Source: Cinnamomum chago | Lineage: Eukaryota > Streptophyta > Magnoliopsida > Laurales > Lauraceae | Assembly (NCBI GenBank): GCA_038049695.1 | Contig: CP142453.1 | Span: 761,501 to 825,500 of the forward strand | Direction: 5' to 3' | DNA: 64,000 nt | Part shown: positions 54,506 through 64,000 of the stretch, piece after piece | How the letters are laid out: every line of letters starts with the position of its first letter | How positions within the stretch are numbered: the first letter of the stretch is position 1 | Program-made: the position numbers and the translations under genes | The notes under the pieces: generated by a model | What the model was told of the DNA's origin: nothing | The model's database searches: none | What the model saw: only the letters and a program-made list of their open reading frames with translations

Positions 54506-57500
54506 TGTGAGGCCCCACCCCTTTGTGGGCCCTCAATTTGATTTTTAATACTAATTAATAGAGTTTATTAGCTAATTATGTTAATTAGTGGGTTAGTAAG
54601 GTTAGTTATGTATTTTCCCTAAGTTTGAGTTAGATTAGTCTAGTTGTATTAGTAATAGGGTTTATAGGGGTCTTTCGCAATTTCTAGGTGAGTTAGTGAG
54701 TGGAGGCCCTAACTAGGAATTAGTGGTTACCATAGGGAGGTATCCACAAAAAAAAGTCTCTTCTAGAACCTTCCCCCGAAACACCTAGAAGCCCTCTACC
54801 CTAACCCTAATCCTATACAAACTAGAAGGGTATTTCAGTCCTTAGCCCAAACCCTATCTTATAAATACAACTCATTTCCCAAGGCATCCCTAGCAACTAT
54901 TCATCTTCTTCACTTCCCCTCTCCTTCCTCTCTTCTAGACCTAAGTTTTGTGCTGGATAAGACCCTAGGAGCTGGGATTTCATCTTCTTAGAGTGGTTCT
55001 CTCTCTTCTCTCTCTCTACAACCTCTCATTTTAACAAGGCAAGTGCAATATATGTATTTAACATAGAATATATGTTTTCTATTTTCCTTGATCCTGAAAT
55101 TTCAATTCAGTCATTATACATGTGATAGAACTACCCTTGAGCTTAGTTTTTATGGATTTTTTTGGCATTGATGGATGAGATTTACCCATTTGGAATATCA
55201 ATGGCCATTTTTGGTGTTGGATGATGGTGCATTGAAGTCCTTTTATGTTTTCTATTGATTTGGTGATGTTTGGGCGAGATTGGTGGAGGTTTGATGGAAA
55301 AACGAGTTGAAAGGAAGAAACCCTGAAAACTGGGTTTTCTGCAGTTTTGCGTGTGCCCGGTCGACCGACCTGCAGCCAGGTCGACCGAGCACACTCAAAA
55401 CTGGGAAAAACCCAGGTCTCAGTTATTTCCTGCAGAACTGTCAATTCAGTGTGCGCGGTCGACCGAGCCATGCTCCAGGTCGACCGAGCACACTGGTTTT
55501 TCAGAAAATAACTGAGAATGAAATTTTCTCTCAGGCCCAGGAATCCAGTGTGTGCGGTCGACCGAGCCCTGCTCCGGGTCAACCGAGCACACATGATTTG
55601 CAGGGAAAATGCTTGAGAACTGGGACATCACTTTTTTTCCAGGTTCTCTGTGTATGCGGTCGACCGCCTAGGCCAGGAGTTCTACCGGACACACAGGAAA
55701 TTCCCTGAGAATGGATTATGCCTGTCAGGTGCCTAACCTAACTTTTCCAGTGCACTCGGTTGACCGACCAGGCCAGGAGGTCGACCGAGCACACTGCACC
55801 TGGGTCGACCTGGGGGTCAACCCCCAGTGTACTTGGTCGACCGAGCCCTGTGCCAGGTCGACCGAGCACACTGAATTCAGTGATTTTCCAGTTTTCAGCA
55901 TTCTGAAGTTGTGATCATTTGTGGGGCCCATTGACCATCCAAATGGACATCTATTGATGTGCCAAGCTCGAGTCAATGGTGTGGCTCAACCTTGACTAGT
56001 GGGGACCACCAAGTAGGGTTTTTGTCGCTTAATTTACGATGATTCGACCCTTAAACATTGTCAATGATGCCCGTAACTTCTGGAGCACCAAACACAGTAT
56101 CCCTTGGCATTTGAGACTCCATTTAGGGATCAAATCACCTGAGATGGACCTGGACCTGAATGTGGTCCATTACCTAGGTGGACTTAATTATTGTTATTTC
56201 CCCATTGATTCCCATGCTTGAAGTTCATACTTTACTAACCTTATTACTGTCACTCTTATATCCTTAGTGTAGCTAATAACTATTAATTAAATGGAAATGG
56301 ATGACCTTAACCTAGGATATCTTGGAGGTGACCCGATGGTGTGATTGGGAGAATAATGACCCGTGTCTGTGGCTAGGCGGACCTTATTGTGGCCTAAGTA
56401 TGGATATGTGTATCCTTAGATTGGAGATGTGGTTTATATTGGGATTATAACTCATGATGGATGAGAATGAGTTGTTTATCAGTAGAAATGGATATGTTGC
56501 CTCATTTGGACTATTCTAGACCAGGCCAGGTGTTTGATGGGCCTTGGTATGGATCCAACGAGTGGGCTCGGGCTTGGATTGTAATCCATGGACTGATTTG
56601 ATACCTCTTAGAGACATTGTTAGGACCTTGTTCACGCAAGGCAAAGCCTAGACAGACAGAGACCCTTAGAGTTTCTTGAATTGGCATAGACATTCACTCG
56701 GTTGACTTAAGCTCAGCCTGTGGACTGATCATCCCTGGTAGAAGTTATTTATGAGTGTTGAGTGAGCTATCATGATGAGCTATGTTTTAGACGAACGGTG
56801 TGATATCGAATCCAATCTCCCCGAGTGATGAGTGTGGTGAGACTGATGAGTGATTTGCGGGGTTAGTTATCCCCAGCACTGGTGAGATTCTCCGCCGCAA
56901 CTGTGTCCAGTATGGGAGGGCCGCGGCATAATATCCCGCGGTATCCAGCTGATGTGAATGTGCCATATTGTTTTAGACTAGATGCTGTATTTATCCTGAT
57001 TCTATATGTTTAATTGCTCAACTGCGTAGATCATGTATATTGATATTCTTTAAACTGTGTAACTGTCTCTACTCTTTCGATATATATGTCCTATGTTACT
57101 TGTATACTGTGACTTGCCAGATCTTTAGATCTGATCCATTTTGGTGCTTAGGTCTTGACCCCGAGTTCGCGGATGATGCGCTTGCATTTGTAGAGGCGCC
57201 TGCGGCTGGAGATTTCGTGTGGGGACTGGTCGACTTGGATGTCGTGCCGGAGGGTGGAGAGCCAGGGCCAGGGCTTTGAGCGTTATCTTCATTTGTGCTT
57301 TTGAGCGAATTTTGTTGAGAGTCAGGTATTTATCAAATATGTAATTAACTTTTGTTGTTCTTATCAACTGATACTTTTAAACTAGGCTACAGTTCTGCTC
57401 ACATTTGATATTATGATACATATTGCTTCCGTTTCACTTCTTTTGCTTCCGCAATTTAACTGTTGTTATTTTATTGTTCAAAAGTTTTAAATTGGACCTC

Positions 57501-57604
57501 ACTGCGAACCTACGATCTTGGAAGTTCTTGGATTTTTCGGGAAGTAGCGCACCAACTTTGGGTATTCCGGCGACTTTCTCGGTATCCGGAATTGGGGCGT
57601 TATA
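54506..57604. repeat. Probable solo LTR of a Gypsy-type (Tekay-like) element, 3.1 kb
   Basis: It starts TGTGAGGCCCC and ends GGGGCGTTATA, imperfect inverse of each other as LTR termini are. It is flanked by a perfect 5-bp repeat CATAG (54501-54505 and 57605-57609). No internal retroviral coding sequence and no second LTR are present. Long LTRs with GCCCC-type ends are known for Tekay/Del chromoviruses, but that family assignment is inference. It contains the dyad array at 55351-55871 and a GC-rich pocket at about 57150-57280. The terminal CA is TA here. Confidence 0.68.
55351..55871. repeat. Array of six dyad-symmetric GTCGACC units, about 100-bp period
   Basis: Units lie at 55351-55394, 55449-55493, 55548-55592, 55650-55694, 55750-55794 and 55827-55871. 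Each has a left half like GTGTGCGCGGTCGACCGAG, a short spacer with variants of GCC-TG-CCA, and a right half like GGTCGACCGAGCACAC, so each can form a hairpin. Spacing is 98, 99, 102, 100 and 77 nt. The sequence between units is less conserved. An extra inverted element (GGGGGTCAACCCCC) lies just before the last unit. Confidence 0.92.
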
Positions 57605-57609
57605 CATAG

Positions 57610-58068
57610 GGTTAGGATTAAAATCATTTTCATGGGATCCTAGAAACTGACTTAAAACCCTAAGGTCCTATTGTTTTCAGCATGCATGGCGAAGATTTTT
57701 CTTTGATTTAATTATAGGGAGTAGTGGAATGAGCTCAATGCTTGATTTTCTTTGTAAGTAAACCAACTTGAACACTCAATCTTGTGATTTGTGATGGTGA
57801 CAATGGCTAATAAGCACAATTCTATTTGTGCTACAAGTTCCTTTTCAGCTGATTCTCATCATTTCATAACACATGAACTAGGGTCAGAGGGTGGAGCCCT
57901 TCCTTGCACGTAAATTTCTTACTAGAAGCAACTCCAAAATCATCACAAGTCCATTTCAATATCAAGTGAACCAGAGTTGAACCAAATGGTAACATTTGAA
58001 TTGCGAGTTTAGCCTATTCAACTGTGCAATTAAGCATGTCCTTTCTTTTATAACTTCTAAACTTCCTC
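57610..58068. other. Intergenic stretch, nothing recognised
   Basis: AT-rich sequence between the solo LTR and a hAT-type MITE, with only short chance frames. Confidence 0.5.
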
Positions 58069-58076
58069 TTTCTCCC

Positions 58077-58430
58077 TAGGGTTGTAAACGGATCGGTTCC
58101 GGTCCAGGTCCATGGTGGACCCGGAACCGAATCTGGACCCATAATTGTATCAGAATCGGTTTCTTGGGTTTGAAACCGGAACTAAAACCACATATGGGAC
58201 AGGTCAAGATCTAGGTCCATGTCTAGGTAGAGAATGACATTAAAACAATATTACTTTTAGGAGAGATTTTTGAAAATTGAAGTAAAATGTAGGGTCTTGG
58301 TTCATGGGTCCGAACCAAGGCGGACCCAAACCAGGACCCATTTACTTATCAGGGCTTAAATAAGGACCCAGTTTTTAACTAATCAGAACCTTCGGGTAAT
58401 CGGAGAATTGAGGACCCATTTACAACCTTA
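58077..58430. mobile_element. hAT-type MITE, 354 bp
   Basis: The ends are TAGGGTTGTAAACGG and, reversed, TAAGGTTGTAAATGG. They are flanked by a perfect 8-bp direct repeat TTTCTCCC (58069-58076 and 58431-58438). The interior is rich in GGACC, GGTTCCGG and GGACCCA words, as in other hAT MITEs. No ORF. Confidence 0.88.
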
Positions 58431-58583
58431 TTTCTCCCCGTCCTTTAAAAGTTTGATACATGCCAACATTGGGAAGCATATAAATGGTTTAAGATAATTT
58501 ATACGATGATCTATCAAATATACTTGATTTTAGCAATGTAGAGTACTGAAAGGGAAGTAAAGCCAAGGATATAAATTGTGTTA

Positions 58584-59069
58584 GGACACGTTTGTGTACA
58601 TGTAATTTCCGCGGAAATTGGAAATTGCCACATCAGCAAAATCCACGGGTTTCAAATTCTTTGGAAAAGTTTTTCCGAGGAAGTCAAAATTTTATGTTTG
58701 GTGCAAAAAAGTTTTCCTCGATGAATTAGTGCTAATGTTGTTTGGTGCAGCTATGAATTTCTTTAGTGAAAACTATTGGGTGGGTGGGTTGGTATGTGTG
58801 TGGGGTGGGTGAGGTTGGGAAGGGAAGAGGAAGAAAGAGGGTGGCTGGGTGGAGTGAGGGTGAGAGAGAGGAAATTGGGGGGTTAGTTTTCCGTGGAAAT
58901 GGACTTTCCATGCCCCCCATAGGAAGTCTATTTCCATGCCTAGGAAGGAAAAAACTGACGTGGCGAAAAAGCATTTATGCGGAAAACTGCCGCACTTAAC
59001 ACATAAAAAAGAAGTTTTCTGTAGAAAACTATAACCTTTTCCGCAGAAATGGGCTACACAAACATGCCC
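58584..59069. mobile_element. MITE family M2, best copy (PIF/Harbinger-like), 486 bp
   Basis: The ends are GGACACGTTTGTGTA and, reversed, GGGCATGTTTGTGTA. The flanks are TTA on both sides (58581-58583 and 59070-59072), the TWA target duplication typical of PIF/Harbinger. Inner arms repeat GCGGAAA and TTTCCGC words. Relatives lie at 13259-14032 and 63900-64000. Confidence 0.88.
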
Positions 59070-59072
59070 TTA

Positions 59073-62029
59073 ATATCATCAATGCAAAACTTCATAGGTA
59101 CCTTTGAATTACATAAAGTGGAGGTCGTAAATGATTTGTAGGGCCCATTTGGATCAACAGAAAAGTGAGGAGGATAAGTCTTTAATCAAAAGAAACCTTT
59201 TTTCTCTTATTTGGATTTCATTTAGACAAGTAAATTGGATTTGGAAGACGGAATAAAACAGGGGTACAAAAATGAAAATGTTGCAAGCATACAATATTCC
59301 TAAAAGGATTCATGAACAAACACATTGGTCGCTTGACTATTCTACTTTTTTTTTATTCTCTATTTATTTGAATTTAAATTGACTCAAATAGACATTTGAC
59401 TGCTTTATAGGTTTTGCGAAGTGTATATAGATTTTTTATTCAATCGGTTTTAAGACCTTTTATCTCTTTTGTTAAAAAAATAATTACAAGATAACTTTTT
59501 AAATGGATATGAATGTCTAAAGTAATCAAATGCATTTTTTTTTGTTTTTTTTTTTAAACAAGTTTATCCTTCTTACTTTTATAATATGACAATATCGTAT
59601 GTTATAGTATAACTTTATGACAAATTTGTCTATACTTCTTCTGCCATACTATAACTTCACATGTATAACTTTTTGCAGCATGACAAGTTTGTTTTCTCTA
59701 ATTGAATTTTTTTTGTACCCAGCTTAGTCTTAATTGGAGATCGTCATAGGAGCTTTGGATCAAGTGCCACGAATCCACTACAACGCAAAATACCAATCCA
59801 CGGGAAGGATAAAGCAGTGTATTTGTCAAGAGGCTAAATCGGATTTACTAGAAATCTCATCCACTCAAGTCAGTCCCTATTGTCCACAAACTTAGAACCG
59901 GTGTCCAATGAATGAGCTAATGGGTGGATAGACTGAATCTCAATAATAGTTTCTTTGCCTTTTCTTTTCTTAATGGTTTTAAAATAACACTTGGCTAATG
60001 CAAACAACCTGATGAAGAAGATGGTGATTTCTAATATGTCCATCTCTTCACTGGCACCATCTCTCTATATAGCCCAGGAACTAGCCTTTTGAAGGGAGAT
60101 AAAAGTGGGGTTTCCAATGGCCTCTTCCGTTTCCCCGTTGAAGAGGAGGAAATGGATGATTGTTTTGAGTGAGGGGCATTATGGACATAAGTAGTGGCCC
60201 AACATTTGGAAGACATGGTATGGGCCCAACCCACTAAGCCTAACACTTAGGGGGGCTGGGACCCAACCCTCTAATGAGGGAAGTAGAACTCGAGTGAGTA
60301 GAACACCCCTGGGCTAGTGTATGGAAAACCATATCCGACCCGAATCCTACTAACACGCTCCAAACTAGCCCCTAATAGGAGGGGGTCCCCATTTAAACCC
60401 GACCCATTGCCATCCCCATCACTACCGCTAGAACAAGGCTTTCTTACTTAGGATATTTATAGTTAAGGATTTCATATTGATATCAACACCTATCGATGTG
60501 TATACATGAGAAAAATTAATATCAATTTGTAAATTTGTTAAAATGAGAATTGCCAAGACCTATGGAGGGATCGGACCCGAAAAATATTCAAACATGAGGA
60601 TTTCCATCAGTTTAAATCCTTTGATATTTACAAATTTCAAACATAGGTTTTTACAACTTTATGAAGATTAGTGAAAAACCCATGAGAATTTGATTGCCTA
60701 ACCTAAAATGCACAAGTCATTTTGATGATTGGCTATCCTTTTTTTCTTTTACCTCAACAAAGGGGGTTGAGACCCATCAGAGCACCAGCATACGCGGAGA
60801 GAAAACACTTGCGTTACGAGGGGAGAGATAACTCCAAAAGTGGGGAGAGGTCACCTATATGCCTGAGGAGAGAGCATCTAAATGTGGAAAAAAGATTGCC
60901 TTCAAATTTTGCGTTGACGGCAAGGATAAAAATTGTGTCCCATACAACCCAACTTGTGGACTCCTGGAGGAGAAAATCTAGCATAAACCAAAGGGCACCA
61001 ATTATCTGTAAAAATGAAAGATGATTTAACAGTGTGTTTAAAAGATGAATTCAATCGTTACTATTTAAAATGTTAAAAGCATTGCATACACTACACTATA
61101 TACTATCTTAAAGTCAAGCGTTTTAAAGCTAATTTTGACAGTAACTGATTTTGATTGGGAGTTTTATACCCGCCCCGCCCCGCCCCGCCATGCCATGTAA
61201 CTATTCTACTTTTCACTCTTCTTTTCAACCTCATTTCCATCCCAAATCTCATTTACAGGTACTCTACTGGATACTTCTTTTTTTTCTTTTCATCCAACTT
61301 CTGTTACTATTGATTTATATATATATTTTACGGCAATTTTTATTGGTAAATATGCACGTGCTTAGCATGGGCTATTGTACTAGTATAATAAGAAAAGAGG
61401 ATAGCCAGTATAGACTTGGAAATTTAATGGGAGGTTAAGATCTACGGCGAGAACAAATCTAGGCCTGATTACTCTCCTAAGAACATAGTGGTTAAGTAAT
61501 TTGTGGTGTATGGCTTTAATGACAAAGTTAATGAGTATCTGAAGTGATTGATCCTCAAGCAATGGCTCTATACGATATTTTTTTTAAGTCATTAGATTGC
61601 CCATTTGCCTTCTATACCTTCAAGATCTTGACCAATGATCTGATGGCCCCACTACTTTTGTCCCAAAAGTGACCATAGATGAAAGATCCCAAAAATGAAA
61701 TAGTTGCCCTTTTCGTCTGCGGTGGATGTGGATGAGGTATCTCATTTTGACTTTTTGACCAATTTTCAGGCCGTTGATCGACAGTTGGCACTTCCAAATG
61801 ATGATTGTTTTGAGGCCGGTCGCATCTTCTGCATAGCTCAGCAGATCAACAAAATTCAATGGTCCGGACGACCAAGCAGGATGCATTTGATACATACACA
61901 TCGAATGTTATGGGCCCCACCTTAGACACAAAACTGACTTTCATGGGTTACCTTCTCAGTTTTATCCATGCCATTTACGAGTCCGGATCCCAGTCGTAAA
62001 AGATATGTGTGGAACGCCATGTAATGATA
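59073..62029. other. Intergenic stretch, no gene supported
   Basis: AT-rich with several poly-T tracts and a CCCGC pentamer run near 61170-61189. A 100-codon frame at 60722-61024 has no domain, no start context and no homologous feel, so it is not called. Confidence 0.5.
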
Positions 62030-62215
62030 ATGATAATAATAATAATAACCTTTTTTTTTTTATAAAAAGGGTGTTTCAGTTTTTTAGACCGAACTAATTT
62101 TTATTAGGGGGGGGGGAGGGTCGTAAAATTTCCCAGTACTACAGTGTGATAGTACAGTTCGAACTATTAACCTCTAAAAACAGACTGTGGTCATGGGCCA
62201 ACCGAGCTACTCGAG
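62030..62215 (-). mobile_element. tRNA-derived SINE family S, diverged copy
   Basis: On the minus strand, GAGTAGCTCGGTTGGCCCAT resembles an A box and ATAGTTCGAACTG a B box. They are followed by the family 3' module (GGGAAATTTTACGACCCTCC, TTAGTTCGGTCTAAAAAACTG) and an A/T-rich tail with (TTA)n. Confidence 0.6.
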
Positions 62216-62219
62216 ATTT

Positions 62220-63627
62220 AAAGTAATGAGAATTAAGATTGTTTGAAATGAATTTCATCCCTTCCAATCATATATTTCCAAAACATACTTTAACAAGAGT
62301 TTGTCCCATTGAAATATTGAATACATGACCGCTCATGTGATTGGTATAATGTTCTACATTATCAATGATATGCCGTGATCCCATTATTATTCATGCGCCC
62401 AAGCTTAACGTGTGACACATGAAGCATGTAAGAGATCACTCGAGATGGATTTCCCGTAATTAAATTGATGTGTATAAAGGTGAAATGTAATTAAATCATC
62501 TTTCTCAAACTTTTTTCTAATTATGAGAAACCCTCCAACTCACTCCCTTACCGTAAATCATTGGTAAAACCCCCTATCCACAACGCAATCCAAGCTTTGT
62601 GTGTTAGGTAAAGCACCAAACATTCCAAGTGGGGACCTCCAACTCATTGGTGGACTAACCACTTGAATAATTTAAGCTGTGTGGGTGAAAAAATTAAAAT
62701 TGCAAGTTACTAAAATTGAAATAAAATATGGGTTTTCTAACTACCCACTGAGATTTGTTCGAAAATGGGGCTCAAATGCAAATCACGTGCAGGGAAAATT
62801 CAAAAATCGAAGAAACTGTGCAATTTCACAAATCTATGACTATATATCATTTTCGGGTTACACAAGTATCCACAGACAAAATCCTCTGTTTGATTGATTT
62901 TTCTGCCCTTTACAGATCAAGAAATAGGACCCGCTAATAACAACGACAGGTCAGGTTAAAACCATTTATATCTTCCCTCATCTCACAGTAATCTCATCCC
63001 TATCCTATCCCCAAAGAATAAACACCTATATCAAATTAAAATAATTAAATCGACATTCAAGTAGCTATCAAAACCCGACAAAATGACCATTGTTAGGCAA
63101 TCAAACAAATTATTCATTGTAACACCTAGCTCCATGATTGATTTGGACCTGAATCCATCCAGATAGATTTAAATTAAGCTTGTTTTGGGTTTTTATCTAA
63201 ATATGAGATGGAACCTATGTGTTGTATCTGGATGAAACACCAGCTTAAGAAATAGATGCACTTCTTAATCTTAAACCAAAATAAAATACAATGTGCATTA
63301 GTTTTTTCTTTTTAAATTTATTGTATTTAAGAACAGGCTTCAAACTCATTTCAATCGACGTGGAAGACTTTGGAAATATGATGGATAACAGGGTATGTAT
63401 TTGAAAGGCTTTTTTTTTTTTTTTCCCTTTCTTTTTTGGTAACTGGCCTATGGGAGAGCATGACGTGTTTCGTAGTAGAAGCTAACAATAGGTTACAAAG
63501 GAAACGAATCATTTAACTTATAATAATGCATCAAATCTACTACTACTAAAAATAAATGTAAAAATGTCCAATAAAAATGAACTTTGAGCTATAGTTTACA
63601 ACATTTAAGACTCGTATATCAGGTTCT
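62220..63627. other. Intergenic stretch, no gene seen
   Basis: AT-rich sequence with short chance frames only. No repeat ends recognised. Confidence 0.5.
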
Positions 63628-63765
63628 CTGTCTTTTTTTTTTTAATAACGCAGGGTTCCTAGCCTTTTAGGCCAGAAAAATCCCAACGGGCCTATAAAAG
63701 AAAGCAGAGTAAAATCCTCTTGTGACCCCCAGTGTGGCAGTGTAGTTTCGAACCCACAAAATATA
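63628..63765 (-). mobile_element. SINE family S, 3' part with B box
   Basis: On the minus strand, GTGGGTTCGAAACTACACTG carries a B box. It is followed by GGGGGTCACAAGAGGATTTT, TATAGGCCCGTTGGG and GGCTAGGAACCCTG, the S-family module, and a poly-A-like end (plus-strand T run). Confidence 0.6.
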
Positions 63766-63899
63766 AATTGAATTTTAAACTTGAATCTTTTTATAAATTA
63801 AGATTTAAAATAGATACCAACTATCACGGTTCAAAAACTTTTAAATAATTGGATACTCATTTGCTTCCCTCACCAACGTACTTACCAACCAAGCAGTAA

Positions 63900-64000
63900 G
63901 GGAATGTTTGTGTAGTCCATTTCTGCGGAAAAGATTGTAGTTTTCTGCGGAAAACTTCTTTTTCATGTGTTTGGTGCGACAGTTTTCCGCGGTAATGCTT
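63900..64000. mobile_element. MITE family M2, copy cut by the window end
   Basis: GGGAATGTTTGTGTAG follows TAA (63897-63899). The next 100 nt closely match the reverse complement of the right end of the M2 copy at 58584-59069, so this copy is in the opposite orientation. It continues beyond the window. Confidence 0.8.

Noticed and set aside
55351-55871. CRISPR-like spacing of palindromic units
   Set aside because: Plant nuclear context, imperfect units, no cas genes and spacers that resemble each other. It is an LTR-internal repeat.
55079-55976. Several ORFs of 60-171 codons on both strands with CARST/GRPST-like repeats
   Set aside because: They are translations of the palindromic GTCGACC array and its flanks inside the solo LTR. 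Similar peptides appear on both strands.
60722-61024. 100-codon plus-strand ORF
   Set aside because: No recognisable domain, no splice or promoter context, and composition like random translation of AT-rich DNA.

Overview
This is nuclear DNA of a flowering plant. The evidence is four spliced genes with plant-type proteins, long introns full of transposon debris, AT-rich intergenic DNA, Ty1/copia elements primed by a plant initiator-tRNA site, and many MITEs and SINEs. The species cannot be named from the sequence. No bacterial, organellar or viral replicon features were seen, and there is no CRISPR array.

Genes in order. (1) 542-10679, minus: HGH1-type armadillo-repeat chaperone. All nine coding exons could be joined in frame to 336 aa, with one intron using a GC donor. 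(2) 16194-24514, plus: elongin-A-like protein. Seven coding exons join to 237 aa, and intron 3 (6.6 kb) carries a decayed Copia element with two nested hAT-type insertions. (3) 33138-33923, minus: intact single-exon V-ATPase subunit D (261 aa). (4) 42035-52090, minus: cullin-3, two coding exons totalling 733 aa, separated by a 7.85 kb intron holding SINE, LINE and duplicated sequence. A fifth, unidentified minus-strand locus is suggested by phase-compatible exon-like segments at 27861-31843, and a broken PPR fragment lies near 26.7 kb. The four firm genes are unrelated housekeeping functions (eEF2 folding, transcription elongation or ubiquitination adaptor, proton pumping, E3 ligase scaffold) and show no sign of working as a cluster.

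Mobile DNA fills the rest. The main items are: a recent but coding-dead Copia element with both LTRs and a GGCCC target duplication (34790-39791); a CACTA end with subterminal repeats (to 40242); a 3.1 kb probable solo LTR with a CATAG target duplication (54506-57604); two PIF/Harbinger-like MITE families with several copies each (12.4-14.0, 53.6-54.5, 58.6-59.1 and 63.9 kb); hAT-type elements with 8-bp target duplications; a 747-bp palindromic element; and a dispersed tRNA-derived SINE family with a shared 3' module.

The most unusual structure is inside the solo LTR. Six dyad-symmetric units centred on GTCGACC lie at near-regular 100-bp spacing (55351-55871). Other points worth following are the GC-AG intron and a GC-rich near-perfect hairpin in HGH1, a Cys-to-Ser change in the elongin BC box together with an in-frame 30-nt duplication in its last exon, and the unidentified minus-strand gene.
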